A DNA stretch of 64,000 nucleotides from Lysobacteraceae bacterium NML93-0399 (lineage in GTDB: Bacteria > Pseudomonadota > Gammaproteobacteria > Xanthomonadales > Xanthomonadaceae). The stretch is from NCBI GenBank assembly GCA_002307375.1, contig NTJI01000001.1, positions 558,001 through 622,000 on the forward strand, in the 5' to 3' direction. The notes below the pieces were generated by a model. The model was not told the DNA's origin. It worked only from the letters and a program-made list of their open reading frames with translations, and searched no databases. Positions within the stretch are counted from its first letter, which is position 1; each line of letters begins with the position of its first letter. Below are positions 1-10,018 of the stretch, piece by piece. The translations under genes and the position numbers were made by a program.

Positions 1-384
1 GCCCCACAGCGTGTCATTGAGCAGCTGCGTCAGCGCCGACGTCGCCATCGGACCGCGCCAGATCATGGGCGTGTCCTGATCGACCAGCAGCCCGATCGAC
101 ATCGCCTCGATGCCATGCGCGCGCATGGGCAGGATCGACTTGCCATCCGGACTGTCCGGCTTGCCCGACAGTCCCAGCATCGTCGGGATGCTCGGCCCGT
201 AGACGTCCGCATCCAACACCCCGACCCGCGCGCCCTCGGCCGCCAGCGCGAGCGCGAGGTTCACCGCGGTCGTGGACTTGCCCACCCCACCCTTGCCGGA
301 ACCGACGGCGAGGATGTTGCGGATGCGGGGGTGTAGCGGCATGGCGCCTTGCGGGGTTCGCGCGGGAGCGGGAGGCATGGACAT
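1..384 (-). CDS. apbC: Mrp/ApbC-family iron-sulfur cluster carrier ATPase (3' part missing)
   Basis: The first 128 codons of a P-loop ATPase run off the left edge of the window. The deviant Walker A motif GKGGVGKST lies near residue 30, followed by a typical DVYGPSIPTMLG stretch, both hallmarks of the Mrp/NBP35/ApbC family. Family members bind and transfer 4Fe-4S clusters to apoproteins in the cytoplasm. The ATG at 384 is used because the frame then runs without a break into the P-loop; an in-frame ATG at 378 is an alternative. No DUF59 domain precedes the P-loop, so this is the short form or the start lies at an internal ATG. The gene is divergent from the receptor genes on its right. Identity is secure; the C-terminal CxxC cluster site is outside the window. 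Confidence 0.9.
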   Translation of the reverse strand, partial: MSMPPAPARTPQGAMPLHPRIRNILAVGSGKGGVGKSTTAVNLALALAAEGARVGVLDADVYGPSIPTMLGLSGKPDSPDGKSILPMRAHGIEAMSIGLLVDQDTPMIWRGPMATSALTQLLNDTLWG

Positions 385-572
385 CCTGAAGCACGGGAGG
401 CGCGCCTATTGTCGCATCGCCGCCATTGAATTCATCGTCCCGGCCAGCTGGATGGCGCCGCCCGACCCGAATGCATCAAACCTTCCAACAGTGAATGTCA
501 AGTCGAGAACTCTTCTTGCAAAGCACCCCGCCGTCGCACGCACAAAAGTGTTGCGCGGACATGGCGACAGGA

Positions 573-587
573 TTAACGTCAGGTTAA
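573..587. promoter_or_regulatory. TTAAC-N5-GTTAA palindrome upstream of TonB receptor 1
   Basis: The inverted repeat TTAAC GTCAG GTTAA ends 91 nt before the ATG of the first TonB-dependent receptor. The same half-sites with the same 5-nt spacer occur at 4200-4214 before the second receptor. It may be a transcription-factor operator; the factor is unknown. The AT-rich half-sites stand out in a GC-rich region. Confidence 0.45.
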
Positions 588-678
588 GTCCCGGGGGTGA
601 ACGCCGGGACGGCCCGAATGACATGGATGGCGTGCCGGGGCTCGCTCAACTGTCCTTCCATCTTCAGGATTTCATTCG

Positions 679-3534
679 ATGTCAGACCGCTCCTTGCCAC
701 TCCGCAGCCGCCTCGCCTCTGCCGTTCTGGCGGCTATCGTCCTGCCGGCTTCCGCAGCATCCTTGGCCCAGACAGCCGCAGCGGACACGCCCACCTCGGC
801 CCCCGCGACTACCCTCGACAAGGTGACGGTCACCGGCTCGCTGATCCCGCAGTCGCAGATCGAAACCTTCACGCCGGTCACGGTCATCTCGGCCGACGAC
901 ATCCAGATGCGCGGCTTCGAGACCGTGGCCGATGTACTCCAGCAGTCGTCGTTCAGCACTGGCGGTATCCAGGGCGGCCAGACGTCGGCGTCATTCACCC
1001 AGGGTGCCGAAGCTGCCGGGCTCTTCAGTCTCGACCCGGGTTACACCAAATACCTGATCAACGGCCGTCCCATGGCCAACTACCCCGCTCTCTACAACGG
1101 CTCGGACACGTTCAACAACATCAGCGGCATTCCGGTGGCGCTGGTGGAGCGCATCGAAATTCTGCCTGGCGGCCAGTCATCGCTGTACGGCTCGGACGCG
1201 ATCGCGGGCGTGGTGAACATCATCCTCAAGAAGCGTCTCGACAGCGCCGAGATGACGGTGCGTGGCGGCTTCTTCAGTGAAGGCGGCGGCTCGAGCGCGC
1301 GGTTCACGATCGCCGACAGCTTCACCTCCGCCGACGATCGCTTCACCGTACTTGCTGGCCTGCAAGCCGAAACGCGTGATCCGATCTGGGGCTATCAGCG
1401 TGACCTGACCCGGCAGTTCAATACACGCGGCTACACCGACGCCTTCGCAAGCCGCGACTTCGTGGTGATCGACGCGCTCAACAACACCTATCTGTTTACC
1501 GACCCCAACAACTGCGCCAATACCACTGGTCAGTTCGGGGGAACGACGCAGCTCTGGAACCGTCCCGGTTATGGACAGTACTGCGGCTCTTTCATTTCCC
1601 CGGGCTACCGCACGATCCGGAACGGCAAGGACAGCATCCAGGGCTACTCGTACGCGACCTTCGATCTGAACGACACCACCACGCTGTACGGCGAGGTGAT
1701 GCTCAACTTCGAGGAAACCCAGTACGCGACCGGCTCGAGCTACACCTGGTGGGGAACCGGCTCCAAGTACGGCGCCTTCTACGATCCGGATCTTGAGCGC
1801 CTGGTGAATCTGCAGCGTTCCTTCGCCCCCGAAGATATCGGCGGTCAAGGCTAGAAGGACATTCTCAATACCGACCGTAACAAGGCCTACAGCGTGGCGC
1901 TCGGCGTGCAGGGTGCGTTCGGCGGCAGCGGCTGGGACTACGACGTAGGCGCCATGCGGACCGAGTACCGGCTCACCGAGCACAGCTGGGCACGTTTCGC
2001 AGACCCGATCGATGCCTACTTCCGCGAGCGGGTGCTCGGCCCTGAGCTCGGGCTGGACCCGATCTATAACGCCTATCCGATCTTCCGCCCTGATTACGCG
2101 GCGTTCTACAGCCCCATTTCGCCCAACGATTTCGCCGCCTTCACCGGCTACACCGACAACGAATCGCGGACCTGGAACAACATGGCGCGCGTGCAGCTCA
2201 CCAACGGCGCCCTGTTCGAGCTGCCCGGCGGTAGCGCAGGCTTCGCGGTGGTCGCGGAGGCGGGCAACGAGGGCTGGGAGTACCGTCCCGATGCACGCCT
2301 GCTTCCCGACCCCGAGACGCTCGCATCGGAAGTCTGGGGCACCACCTCGATCAGCGGCGGCGGACACCGCAGCCGGTACGCGGTGACCAGCGAACTGCGC
2401 ATGCCGCTACTCGATCCGCTGACCGTCACCTTGTCAGGCCGCTATGACGCCTTCGACGTGGCAGGCACCACGATCGACAGCCCCACTTACAGTCTGGGCG
2501 TGGAATACCGGCCGATCGAAAGCCTGCTCTTCCGTGGCAAGTACGGCACCGCATTCCGCGCGCCCACACTGTCGGATACCTTCCAAGGCCTGAGCGGTTA
2601 CTACAGCAGCGGAACCGACTACTACCGCTGCTCGCTCGAAGGCTACGACCCGGCCGATACCGAGGGCTGCACCTACGATAGTTCCCAGTTCTTCGGGCAG
2701 CAGTCCGGCAACCCGGATCTCGAGGCGATCGAGGCAGACGTCTGGAACGCGGGCGTCGTGTGGGCTCCGTCCGCGAACTTCTCGTTGGCGGTCGACTACT
2801 ACAGCTGGGACATCGAGAACGAGGTCGATCAGCTGTCGGCAGACCAGTTGCTGCGCACCGAGTACCTGTGCCGCACGAATGCAGCCGGCAGCCAGGTGAC
2901 ATCGTGCGAGAACGCGCTCGCCTGGGTGGGCCGCAGCCCGAGCGGCGAGCTCGACACGCTGTACACGCCGAAGGTGAACGTGGCCAAGCAGAAGCTCGAA
3001 GCCGTGACTGCAAGCCTCAATTACCGCACCGAGATCGGCACCTGGGGCAGCCTGGCGTTCGCGGGCAACTACACCAACAACATCAGCCACTCGGTGAAGC
3101 CGACGCCTGAAGATGACGAGATCGACCTGCTCCGCGATCCGTACTACATGTGGATCTACGATGCCTACGCCAAGACGCGCACCGACGCGTCAGTGGCTTG
3201 GAGCAAGGGCCCCGTGACCACCACGCTGTATGCCAACCGTATCGGTGAGACGCCCAACTACCTCGCCTATTCGGGCGGCTCTTACGACTACGTCCACTCC
3301 TCGGGCGAGCGTGCCGGCAAGTGGGGGGCCTACACCACCTTCAATGCCAGCGTGAACTGGCGCGCCACTGACGCGCTGCAGTTCTCGGTCATGGTCAACA
3401 ATCTCGCCAACGAGATGCCAGACGACCAGCCGACCAACTATCCGGGTACCAGCTCCACGCCCTATAACAATTACTACTACAACCCCTATGGGCGAGCGTT
3501 CTACGTAGAGGCGAAGTACCGGTTCGGTAACTGA
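679..3534 (+). pseudogene. TonB-dependent receptor interrupted by an in-frame TAG
   Basis: This encodes an outer-membrane TonB-dependent receptor that imports an unknown substrate. A signal peptide occupies about residues 1-31, a TonB-box-like LDKVTVTGS follows near residue 50, then the plug domain (VERIEILPGG, SLYGSDAIAGVVNI) and a long beta-barrel ending KYRFGN. At 1852-1854 a TAG stop falls in frame after 391 codons. The same frame continues directly with barrel sequence (KDILNTDRNKAYSVAL) to 3534, giving about 950 codons in all, a normal receptor length. No frameshift or other stop is present, so the lesion is a single base change, a sequencing error, or a read-through site. A restart at GTG 1894 could only make a barrel without plug or signal. 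An SD-like AGGAT lies 8 nt before the ATG. Confidence 0.85.
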
Positions 3535-3553
3535 TCCTGCCATCGCAAGTCAG

Positions 3554-3579
3554 GCCCCGCCTTCAGGCGGGGCTTTCTT
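3554..3579 (+). terminator. Rho-independent terminator after TonB receptor 1
   Basis: An 8-bp perfect GCCCCGCC/GGCGGGGC stem with a TTCA loop is followed by TTTCTT, 20 nt after the receptor stop codon. It separates the receptor from the DUF2147 gene. Confidence 0.85.
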
Positions 3580-3631
3580 GTATAAGTCTGGTTTCCGGCG
3601 CCTCGCGCCGCCCACTGCCAACGGGGGAGCC

Positions 3632-4060
3632 ATGCGCCCACTCTATTTCTCAATCCTGATCGCCGCCGTGCTGCCGGGCCTCGCCTTCGCCCAACAGTCA
3701 CCCGTGGGGCGCTGGAAGACCATCGACGACGAAACCGGCCGGGTGAAGTCGATCGTCGAGATCACCCAGGCGGCGAACGGCACGCTCAGTGGCAGCGTGG
3801 CCCAGGTTCTGCAGTCCGATCGCGGGCCGAATCCGGTCTGTGACAAGTGCAGCGGCGACCGTCGTAACCAGCCGATCACGGGCATGACGATCCTGTGGGA
3901 TCTCAAGCCTGACGGCAGCGAATGGTCCGGCGGCACGATCCTCGACCCGTCGAACGGCAAGACATATCGCTCGAAGGCCAAGATGATCGACGCCAACCGC
4001 CTTGGCGTATCTGGCTGCATTGCCTTCATCTGCCGCGAGCAGGTCTGGCAGCGAGAGTGA
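3632..4060 (+). CDS. DUF2147 family exported protein
   Basis: This 142-residue protein has a clear signal peptide (about residues 1-21, ending AFA) and a DUF2147 core: the opening GRWKTIDDETGRVKSIVEI is typical of the family. It carries four cysteines, a CDKC pair and a GCIAFIC pair, which could form disulfides in the periplasm. DUF2147 has no established biochemical function. The ATG at 3632 is chosen because a GGGGGAG ribosome-binding site precedes it and the signal peptide starts there; an earlier in-frame start at 3578 would lie on the terminator. It is a single gene between two TonB receptors. Confidence 0.85.
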   Translation: MRPLYFSILIAAVLPGLAFAQQSPVGRWKTIDDETGRVKSIVEITQAANGTLSGSVAQVLQSDRGPNPVCDKCSGDRRNQPITGMTILWDLKPDGSEWSGGTILDPSNGKTYRSKAKMIDANRLGVSGCIAFICREQVWQRE

Positions 4061-4199
4061 CCTTTTCTAAGATCAGAGTCTGAGGCAGACAGGCACAAGC
4101 GCGTCCCGCAGAGAGGCTCGTTCCGCATACCCGTTCGCCACAGCAGGCAAATTAGATCGCCGTAAGACTTGCGCTCATTTCTGCTATGTGGCAAATAGG

Positions 4200-4214
4200 T
4201 TAACGCTGCGTTAA
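4200..4214. promoter_or_regulatory. TTAAC-N5-GTTAA palindrome upstream of TonB receptor 2
   Basis: TTAAC GCTGC GTTAA lies 33 nt before the chosen ATG of the second receptor. The half-sites and spacer length match the site at 573-587. The following base is G in both, so the shared right arm is GTTAAGT. Confidence 0.45.
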
Positions 4215-4247
4215 GTGGCGTGCACTGTTTCTTCAACGGGATCTTCA

Positions 4248-7200
4248 ATGACTGTGAACAAGATTTCGCCGCTGTACGCGGCGATTGCTGCCTCGCTCCT
4301 CATTTCTGCGGCAAGTGCCGCACAGGCGCAGGACACCACGACTTCCGGTGAACCGCAGACGCTTGACCGCGTCAATGTCACCGGTTCTCGCATCGCGCGC
4401 GAGGGTTTCGTAACGCCGTCGCCAGTGACGGCGATCTCCGCGGAGGAGATCCGTGCGACCGGCGCAGTGACAATCGCCGACCTGATGACCAAGATGCCGG
4501 CGCTCGCCCCCAGCTACACGCTTGGCAACTCGACTCGCTTCATCGGAACCGCGGGCCTGGGTCTACTGGATCTGCGCGGCATGGGTACCTCGCGCACCCT
4601 GGTGCTGGTCAACGGCCGTCGTCATGTCGGCGCCAGCCCGGGCGCCACAGCGGTTGACGTCAATACCATTCCGGTCGAGTGGATCGAGCGCGTCGAAGTC
4701 ATCACTGGCGGTGCGTCCGCCGTCTACGGCGCCGACGCGGTCGCAGGTGTCGTCAATTTCATCACCAAGAAGTCCTTCGACGGTGTCGAGATGCGCGCGC
4801 AGCGTGGCAGCTCGAGCGAGGGCAACTTCGGTCGTGCATTCGCTGCCATCTCCGCGGGTACCGATTTCGCCGACGGCCGCGGCACGGTTGCCGTTTCGCT
4901 CGAGCGCAGCGAACAGGACCGTTTCAGCCGCACCAGCCGCGATATCGGCCGCCGTTATCAGGTGTCGCGCCCGAACCCCAATTTCGATCCGAGCCAGCCT
5001 TCGAGCGAGGCGAATCCGCAAACGATTCTTGAAGGGCCGGGTGGCAACCATGCGATCTCGTATGGCGGTACCTTCTACACGGGTGGCGTGATCAATGCGG
5101 CCACGAACCCGTTCAATCCGACGCAGCGCTATCACTTCAATCCGGATGGCAGCTTCTCGCGCAACCGTTACGACGGCTGGTACAACGCAACCGGCACGTC
5201 GTGTATCGACTGCGACTTTACCGACCTCAACGCGCTCGTCGACCTGGAGCCGGAATTCAATCGCACCAGCGTCAACGCGATCTTCGGTTTCGACCTCACG
5301 GACAACCATCGCGTTTTCGCCGAGGCCAAGTACTCCAAGACCGAATCGCACTTCCTCGGCCAGGGCGCTTTCGATCAGCCGATCCGCATCCGTACCGACA
5401 ATGCCTACATCACGCCCGAGTTGAGCGCCTTTTTGGCCGCAAATCCCGGCGCTCTTCGCACTGCAACGTTCGGCGAAACCGACTATCAGTACTTCGAACT
5501 CAACCGCATGAACGTCGATGCAGGCCGTCGCGGTGAAGAAGTCGATCGCGATACCAAGCGCATTGTCGTCGGCCTGGAAGGCTTCTTCGGAGACAACTGG
5601 AGCTACGAAACGTCGTTCAACTACGGCGAGTCGAACATTTCGCGCCTCAATCTCAACAACCGCATCAACCAGCGCTGGCAAGCCGGCCTGGACACGGTTC
5701 GTGACGCGAACGGCAATATCGTGTGCCGCACTACGCTCGATCCGAGCGCGATCAATGTCCACACGGGTCAGGCCTACAGGCAGGACCTTGTAGCCGGCTG
5801 CGTGCCCTTCTCGGTCTTTGGCAACGGCGCCGTTTCTGCGAATCCGGCGGCGCCTGCCTGGTTCAACGTGTCGTCCCTGAACGAGTCGAAGCTGCAACAG
5901 ACGGTCTTCAGCGCGTCCGTGGCCAACAGCGGGCTGCTCGAGCTTCCGGCCGGCTTCGTCGGCTTCGCCGCAGGTATCGAACATCGCAAGGAGAAGAGTC
6001 AGGAGAACACGGACCCGCTGGCAGCACAGGGGCTGACGTTCCTCAATGCCATCCCGAGCCGCGGCGGCGAATACGACGTCAGCGAAGTGTTCCTCGAAAC
6101 CTCGATTCCGCTGTTGGCCGACCTGCCCGGTATCGAACGGTTGACTGTCGACCTTGCAGGCCGGTACTCGGATTACAACACCATCGGCTCGACCAAGACT
6201 TGGAACATCGGTCTGGATTGGCAGGTGATCCCATCGCTCCGCGTCCGCGGCACGACGGCGCGTGCAGTCCGGGCACCGGGAATCGGCGAACTCTTCAATC
6301 CGCAGTCGCAGAACTTCGCGACCATCAATGACCCCTGCAACTACACGCCGACCAACCCGAATCGCCCGGATACCGCGGCTGATCCGGCGCTCCGTCAGGC
6401 GAACTGTCTCGCACTCGGCGTGCCGGTGGGCTGGCAGGACAGCTATTCGGCAAATCGTCCCGGCGTCAGTGGTGGCAACCCGAACCTGAGCCCGGAATCT
6501 GCCGAGACTGTCTCCTTCGGTGTTGTGTGGCAACCCGAGTTCGTGCGCGGACTGGGTGTGTCGGTGGACTACTGGCGCGTGACGCTCGACGATGCGATCG
6601 GTGCCGTCACCGCACAGACGAACGCGACGCGTTGCGTGGACTCGCCCGGCGGTGTTGTCGACAACCTCTTCTGTGACCAGATTTTCCGTGCAGGCGCTGG
6701 CGGTTATACGGACGCAAGTGGGCGGGCGTTCCCGGAACACAGCATCTACAACTGGGTAGCGCTCAACGAGAACCTCGCCAAGTCGCGCCGCGTCGGCGTC
6801 GACTTCGAGGTCGATTACCGCTTCGACCTGATGGGCGGCAATGCCGTCACTCGCTTCGTCGGCACGCGGCTGATCCAGTCGCGAGAGTGGGCTTTCCAGG
6901 CATTCCCGAACGAGTACCGCGAGTGGGTCACTTCGGTGAGCGACCCGCGCTACCGCGCGAATCTGGAAGCCGCCTACAACCGTGGCGACTGGGATGCGTC
7001 GTGGACGCTGCGCTACATGCACCACAATCTGCGTGTCGAGCCGGCGTCGTACCAGAGCAACCCGGGTCAGGCGAGCCCGATCCGCAACGGCTCGTACGCT
7101 TATCACAATGCGCAGGTCGGCTACACGTTCCCGGATTCGGGCATCAAGGTATACATCGGCGCGGACAATGTGTTCGACAAGGAGCCGCCGGTGAACTACT

Positions 7201-7277
7201 TCGGCGCGGACCTTGGCACAGCGTTCTATGACAGCGTGGGTCGCTTCGTGTACCTCGGCGCCACGTACAAGTTCTGA
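4248..7277 (+). CDS. TonB-dependent receptor (Oar-like large type)
   Basis: This is a 1009-residue outer-membrane receptor. The signal peptide spans about residues 1-28 and ends AQAQD. A TonB-box-like LDRVNVTGSRIA is followed by a plug domain with LVLVNGRR, VERVEVITGGASAVYGADAVAGVVN, then a barrel ending in the canonical C-terminal aromatic (YLGATYKF). It uses TonB/ExbBD energy to import large substrates, often carbohydrates, peptides or siderophores; nothing here fixes the ligand. ATG 4248 is preferred over an upstream GTG at 4215 because it begins the signal peptide directly. Unlike the first receptor it is intact. No linked transporter, hydrolase or anti-sigma gene hints at the substrate. 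Confidence 0.92.
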   Translation: MTVNKISPLYAAIAASLLISAASAAQAQDTTTSGEPQTLDRVNVTGSRIAREGFVTPSPVTAISAEEIRATGAVTIADLMTKMPALAPSYTLGNSTRFIGTAGLGLLDLRGMGTSRTLVLVNGRRHVGASPGATAVDVNTIPVEWIERVEVITGGASAVYGADAVAGVVNFITKKSFDGVEMRAQRGSSSEGNFGRAFAAISAGTDFADGRGTVAVSLERSEQDRFSRTSRDIGRRYQVSRPNPNFDPSQPSSEANPQTILEGPGGNHAISYGGTFYTGGVINAATNPFNPTQRYHFNPDGSFSRNRYDGWYNATGTSCIDCDFTDLNALVDLEPEFNRTSVNAIFGFDLTDNHRVFAEAKYSKTESHFLGQGAFDQPIRIRTDNAYITPELSAFLAANPGALRTATFGETDYQYFELNRMNVDAGRRGEEVDRDTKRIVVGLEGFFGDNWSYETSFNYGESNISRLNLNNRINQRWQAGLDTVRDANGNIVCRTTLDPSAINVHTGQAYRQDLVAGCVPFSVFGNGAVSANPAAPAWFNVSSLNESKLQQTVFSASVANSGLLELPAGFVGFAAGIEHRKEKSQENTDPLAAQGLTFLNAIPSRGGEYDVSEVFLETSIPLLADLPGIERLTVDLAGRYSDYNTIGSTKTWNIGLDWQVIPSLRVRGTTARAVRAPGIGELFNPQSQNFATINDPCNYTPTNPNRPDTAADPALRQANCLALGVPVGWQDSYSANRPGVSGGNPNLSPESAETVSFGVVWQPEFVRGLGVSVDYWRVTLDDAIGAVTAQTNATRCVDSPGGVVDNLFCDQIFRAGAGGYTDASGRAFPEHSIYNWVALNENLAKSRRVGVDFEVDYRFDLMGGNAVTRFVGTRLIQSREWAFQAFPNEYREWVTSVSDPRYRANLEAAYNRGDWDASWTLRYMHHNLRVEPASYQSNPGQASPIRNGSYAYHNAQVGYTFPDSGIKVYIGADNVFDKEPPVNYFGADLGTAFYDSVGRFVYLGATYKF

Positions 7278-7298
7278 TCGAGTCAGACTGCTGCACGA

Positions 7299-7329
7299 GA
7301 AAGCCCGGCTTCGGCCGGGCTTTCTTTCT
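7299..7329 (+). terminator. Strong terminator after TonB receptor 2
   Basis: An 11-bp perfect stem (GAAAGCCCGGC and its complement) closed by a TTCG tetraloop runs into a T-rich tail. It lies 21 nt after the receptor stop and insulates metG. Confidence 0.92.
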
Positions 7330-7390
7330 TTTGGGAGCGCCGGGCGGGAATGCGATAATCACGGCCCCCTCGCTCCCCCAAGCCCCATCC

Positions 7391-9460
7391 ATGTCGCGCA
7401 AGCTGCTGGTCACCACCGCCCTGCCCTATGCCAACGGGCCGCTGCATCTTGGCCATCTGGTCGGTTACATCCAGGCCGACATCTGGGTGCGGGCGCGGCG
7501 CATGGACGGGGACACGGCGCGCTTCGTCTGCGCGGACGATACGCATGGCACGCCGATCATGCTGGCAGCCGAAAAGGCGGGGACCACGCCGGAGGCGTTC
7601 ATTGCCGACATCCAGGCCGGGCACGAGCGCGACTTTGCGGCATTCGGCGTCGACTTCGACCACTACGATTCCACCAACTCGACGGGCAGCCGCGAGATGG
7701 TCGAGATGATCTACACGCGTCTCGACGCCGGCGGCCACATCGCGCGCCGCGACGTGGCGCAGCTGTTCGACCCGGTGCGCGGCATGTTCCTGCCCGATCG
7801 CTACGTCAAGGGCACCTGCCCGAAATGCGGCACGCCGGACCAATACGGCGACAACTGCGAGCATTGCGGCGCGACCTATTCGCCGAGCGACCTGATTGAT
7901 CCGGTGTCGGTCGTCAGCGGTGCGACGCCGGAAGTGCGCGAATCCGAACACTTCTTCTTCGAACTCGGCCACTTCGAAACCTTCCTGCGCGAATGGCTTG
8001 CGGGCGATGTCGCGGTGCCCGGCGTCAAGGCCAAGCTCGCCGAATGGCTCGATGGCGAAGGCGGCCTGCGCGCGTGGGACATCTCACGCGATGCGCCCTA
8101 TTTCGGCTTCGAGATTCCCGGTCATCCGGGCAAGTTCTTCTACGTCTGGCTCGACGCGCCGATCGGTTACCTGAGCAGCTTCAAGGCGTTGTGCGCGCGC
8201 GAGGGGCTGGATTTCGATGCGTGGCTGTCGACCGACGCCGGCGCCGAACTGCATCACTTCATCGGCAAGGACATCGTCAATTTCCATGGCCTGTTCTGGC
8301 CGGCAGTACTGCACGGTGCGGGCCTGCGCACGCCGACGCGCCTGCACGTCAACGGCTATCTGACCGTCGATGGCGCGAAGATGTCGAAGTCGCGCGGCAC
8401 CTTCGTCATGGCGCGCACGTATCTGGACCAGGGGCTCGACCCCGAAGCGCTGCGTTACTACTTCGCGGCGAAGTCCTCCGGCGGCGTCGATGACCTCGAC
8501 CTCAACCTCGGCGACTTCATCGCACGCGTGAACAGTGACGTGGTCGGCAAACTCGTCAACCTCGCCAGCCGCTGCGCGGGATTCATCGGCAAGCGCTTCG
8601 ATGGCCGCCTGGCCGATGCCCTGCCCGAGCCTGCGATGTATGCGCGGTTCGTGGACGCACTGACGCCGATCCGCGAAAGCTACGCGCGCAATGAACCAGC
8701 CAGCGTGCTGCGCCAGGTCATGGCGCTGGCCGATGAGGCCAATCGCTACATCGACGAACGCAAGCCCTGGGTGATCGCCAAACAGGACGGCAGCGACACC
8801 GAACTGCAGGCGGTCTGCACTCAGGGCCTGAACCTGTTCCGCGTGCTCGCCACTGCGCTGCGCCCGGTGCTGCCGCGCGTGTCACGCGATGTGGATGCCT
8901 TCTTCAACGCGCCGGCAACCGAATGGGCAGCGCTCGACGCGCCCTTGCTCGGCCACACGATCCAGCCCTACACCCCGCTCTTCACCCGAATCGACCCCAA
9001 ACAGATCGACGCCATGACCGACGCCTCCAAGGACACCCTCGCCGCTGCACCCGCCGCGCCCGCTGCCAAGAAGCCGGTCGACGCACCGGCGCCCAAGGCC
9101 GACACGGCGACGGATGCCGGCGCGCCTGCGCACATCTCGATCGACGACTTCGCCAAGCTCGACCTGCGCATCGGCAAGGTCGTCGCCTGCGAGTTCGTCG
9201 AAGGCTCGGACAAGCTGCTGCGCTTCGAACTCGATGCCGGCGATCTGGGTACGCGTCAGATCTTCTCCGGCATCCGGGCCAGCTACGGCGAGCCGGACAC
9301 ACTCGTGGGCCGCAATGTGGTGTTCATCGCCAATCTCGCGCCCCGCAAGATGCGCTTCGGCATCAGCGAGGGCATGATCCTGTCGGCCGGCTTCGACGGT
9401 GGTGCGCTTGCACTGCTCGATGCCGACACCGCTGCACTGCCCGGCATGCCGGTGCGCTGA
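7391..9460 (+). CDS. metG: Methionyl-tRNA synthetase
   Basis: This 689-residue cytoplasmic enzyme charges tRNA-Met. It opens with the Rossmann-fold HIGH-type motif (ANGPLHLGH, near residue 20), has a four-cysteine zinc knuckle (CPKCG...CEHCG, about residues 143-161), and the KMSKS loop (KMSKSRGT). After an Ala/Pro/Lys-rich linker comes a C-terminal EMAP/Arc1-like tRNA-binding domain ([12 protein letters not shown] to the end), as in long MetRS dimers. ATG 7391 starts at the conserved [15 protein letters not shown] sequence. A GATAAT box about 35 nt upstream may be its -10. It is followed 38 nt later by the rnfB-like gene. Confidence 0.97.
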   Translation: MSRKLLVTTALPYANGPLHLGHLVGYIQADIWVRARRMDGDTARFVCADDTHGTPIMLAAEKAGTTPEAFIADIQAGHERDFAAFGVDFDHYDSTNSTGSREMVEMIYTRLDAGGHIARRDVAQLFDPVRGMFLPDRYVKGTCPKCGTPDQYGDNCEHCGATYSPSDLIDPVSVVSGATPEVRESEHFFFELGHFETFLREWLAGDVAVPGVKAKLAEWLDGEGGLRAWDISRDAPYFGFEIPGHPGKFFYVWLDAPIGYLSSFKALCAREGLDFDAWLSTDAGAELHHFIGKDIVNFHGLFWPAVLHGAGLRTPTRLHVNGYLTVDGAKMSKSRGTFVMARTYLDQGLDPEALRYYFAAKSSGGVDDLDLNLGDFIARVNSDVVGKLVNLASRCAGFIGKRFDGRLADALPEPAMYARFVDALTPIRESYARNEPASVLRQVMALADEANRYIDERKPWVIAKQDGSDTELQAVCTQGLNLFRVLATALRPVLPRVSRDVDAFFNAPATEWAALDAPLLGHTIQPYTPLFTRIDPKQIDAMTDASKDTLAAAPAAPAAKKPVDAPAPKADTATDAGAPAHISIDDFAKLDLRIGKVVACEFVEGSDKLLRFELDAGDLGTRQIFSGIRASYGEPDTLVGRNVVFIANLAPRKMRFGISEGMILSAGFDGGALALLDADTAALPGMPVR

Positions 9461-9498
9461 TCCGCGGCTTTGCCGCGACCCGCGCGGCAGCTCCACGC

Positions 9499-9912
9499 AT
9501 GTCAGCTTCTCTCGTCGAACGTCTCGATCGCCTGCTGCCGCAGACCCAATGCGGCCAGTGCGGTTTCGCCGGCTGCCGTCCCTATGCCGAAGCGATGGCG
9601 TCGGGCGATGCGGACGTCGATCGCTGCCCGCCCGGCGGTGACGCCGGCGCGCGCATGCTCGCGCGTGCGCTCGATACCGTAGCGCTGCCGTTCGACCGCA
9701 CGCGCGGCGCGCACCACGATGCACCGCCTGTCGCCCTCGTCATCGAGGCCGATTGCATCGGCTGCACCAAGTGCATCCAGGCCTGTCCGGTCGATGCCAT
9801 CGTCGGCGGCTCGAAGTTGATGCACACCGTGCTGGTCGATGCCTGCACGGGATGCGAACTGTGCGTGCCGGCGTGTCCCGTCGATTGCATCGACATGGTC
9901 GCGGCCGCGTAG
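9499..9912 (+). CDS. rnfB: RnfB-like soluble ferredoxin
   Basis: This 137-residue protein contains the three iron-sulfur modules of RnfB. An N-terminal 4Fe-4S domain has CGQCGFAGC and a later Cys (DRCPPGG). Two ferredoxin clusters follow ([30 protein letters not shown]). Classical RnfB has an N-terminal membrane anchor; here the protein starts only about 17 residues before the first cluster and has no hydrophobic segment. None of rnfA, C, D, G or E is within reach on either side, so a full Rnf sodium or proton pump is not supported locally. It probably acts as a soluble electron carrier. The close spacing to metG suggests cotranscription. Confidence 0.85.
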   Translation: MSASLVERLDRLLPQTQCGQCGFAGCRPYAEAMASGDADVDRCPPGGDAGARMLARALDTVALPFDRTRGAHHDAPPVALVIEADCIGCTKCIQACPVDAIVGGSKLMHTVLVDACTGCELCVPACPVDCIDMVAAA

Positions 9913-9924
9913 CCCTGCGTCGCC

Positions 9925-9993
9925 CTGCAGGAGCGCGCGTGCGCGCGATGGGGCATTGCAGGGAACGCGATCGCTCGCAGGCGCGCTCCTGCA
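9925..9993. repeat. REP-like inverted pair
   Basis: Two copies of a GCAGGAGCGCGC...GCGCGCGA element face each other (9925-9951 and 9967-9993) between the convergent rnfB-like and TraB genes. The same element recurs at 18687-18754, 34663-34689 and 34936-34962. It is a REP-type intergenic repeat and may also act as a bidirectional terminator. Confidence 0.75.
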
Positions 9994-10018
9994 GGCGGTC
10001 ACAAGCCTTTCGATGCTC

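Noticed and set aside
4563..7106. Long open frame (about 847 codons) on the minus strand opposite TonB receptor 2
   Set aside because: It has an Arg/Val-rich composition typical of antisense frames in GC-rich genes and no recognisable domain; the plus-strand receptor is complete.
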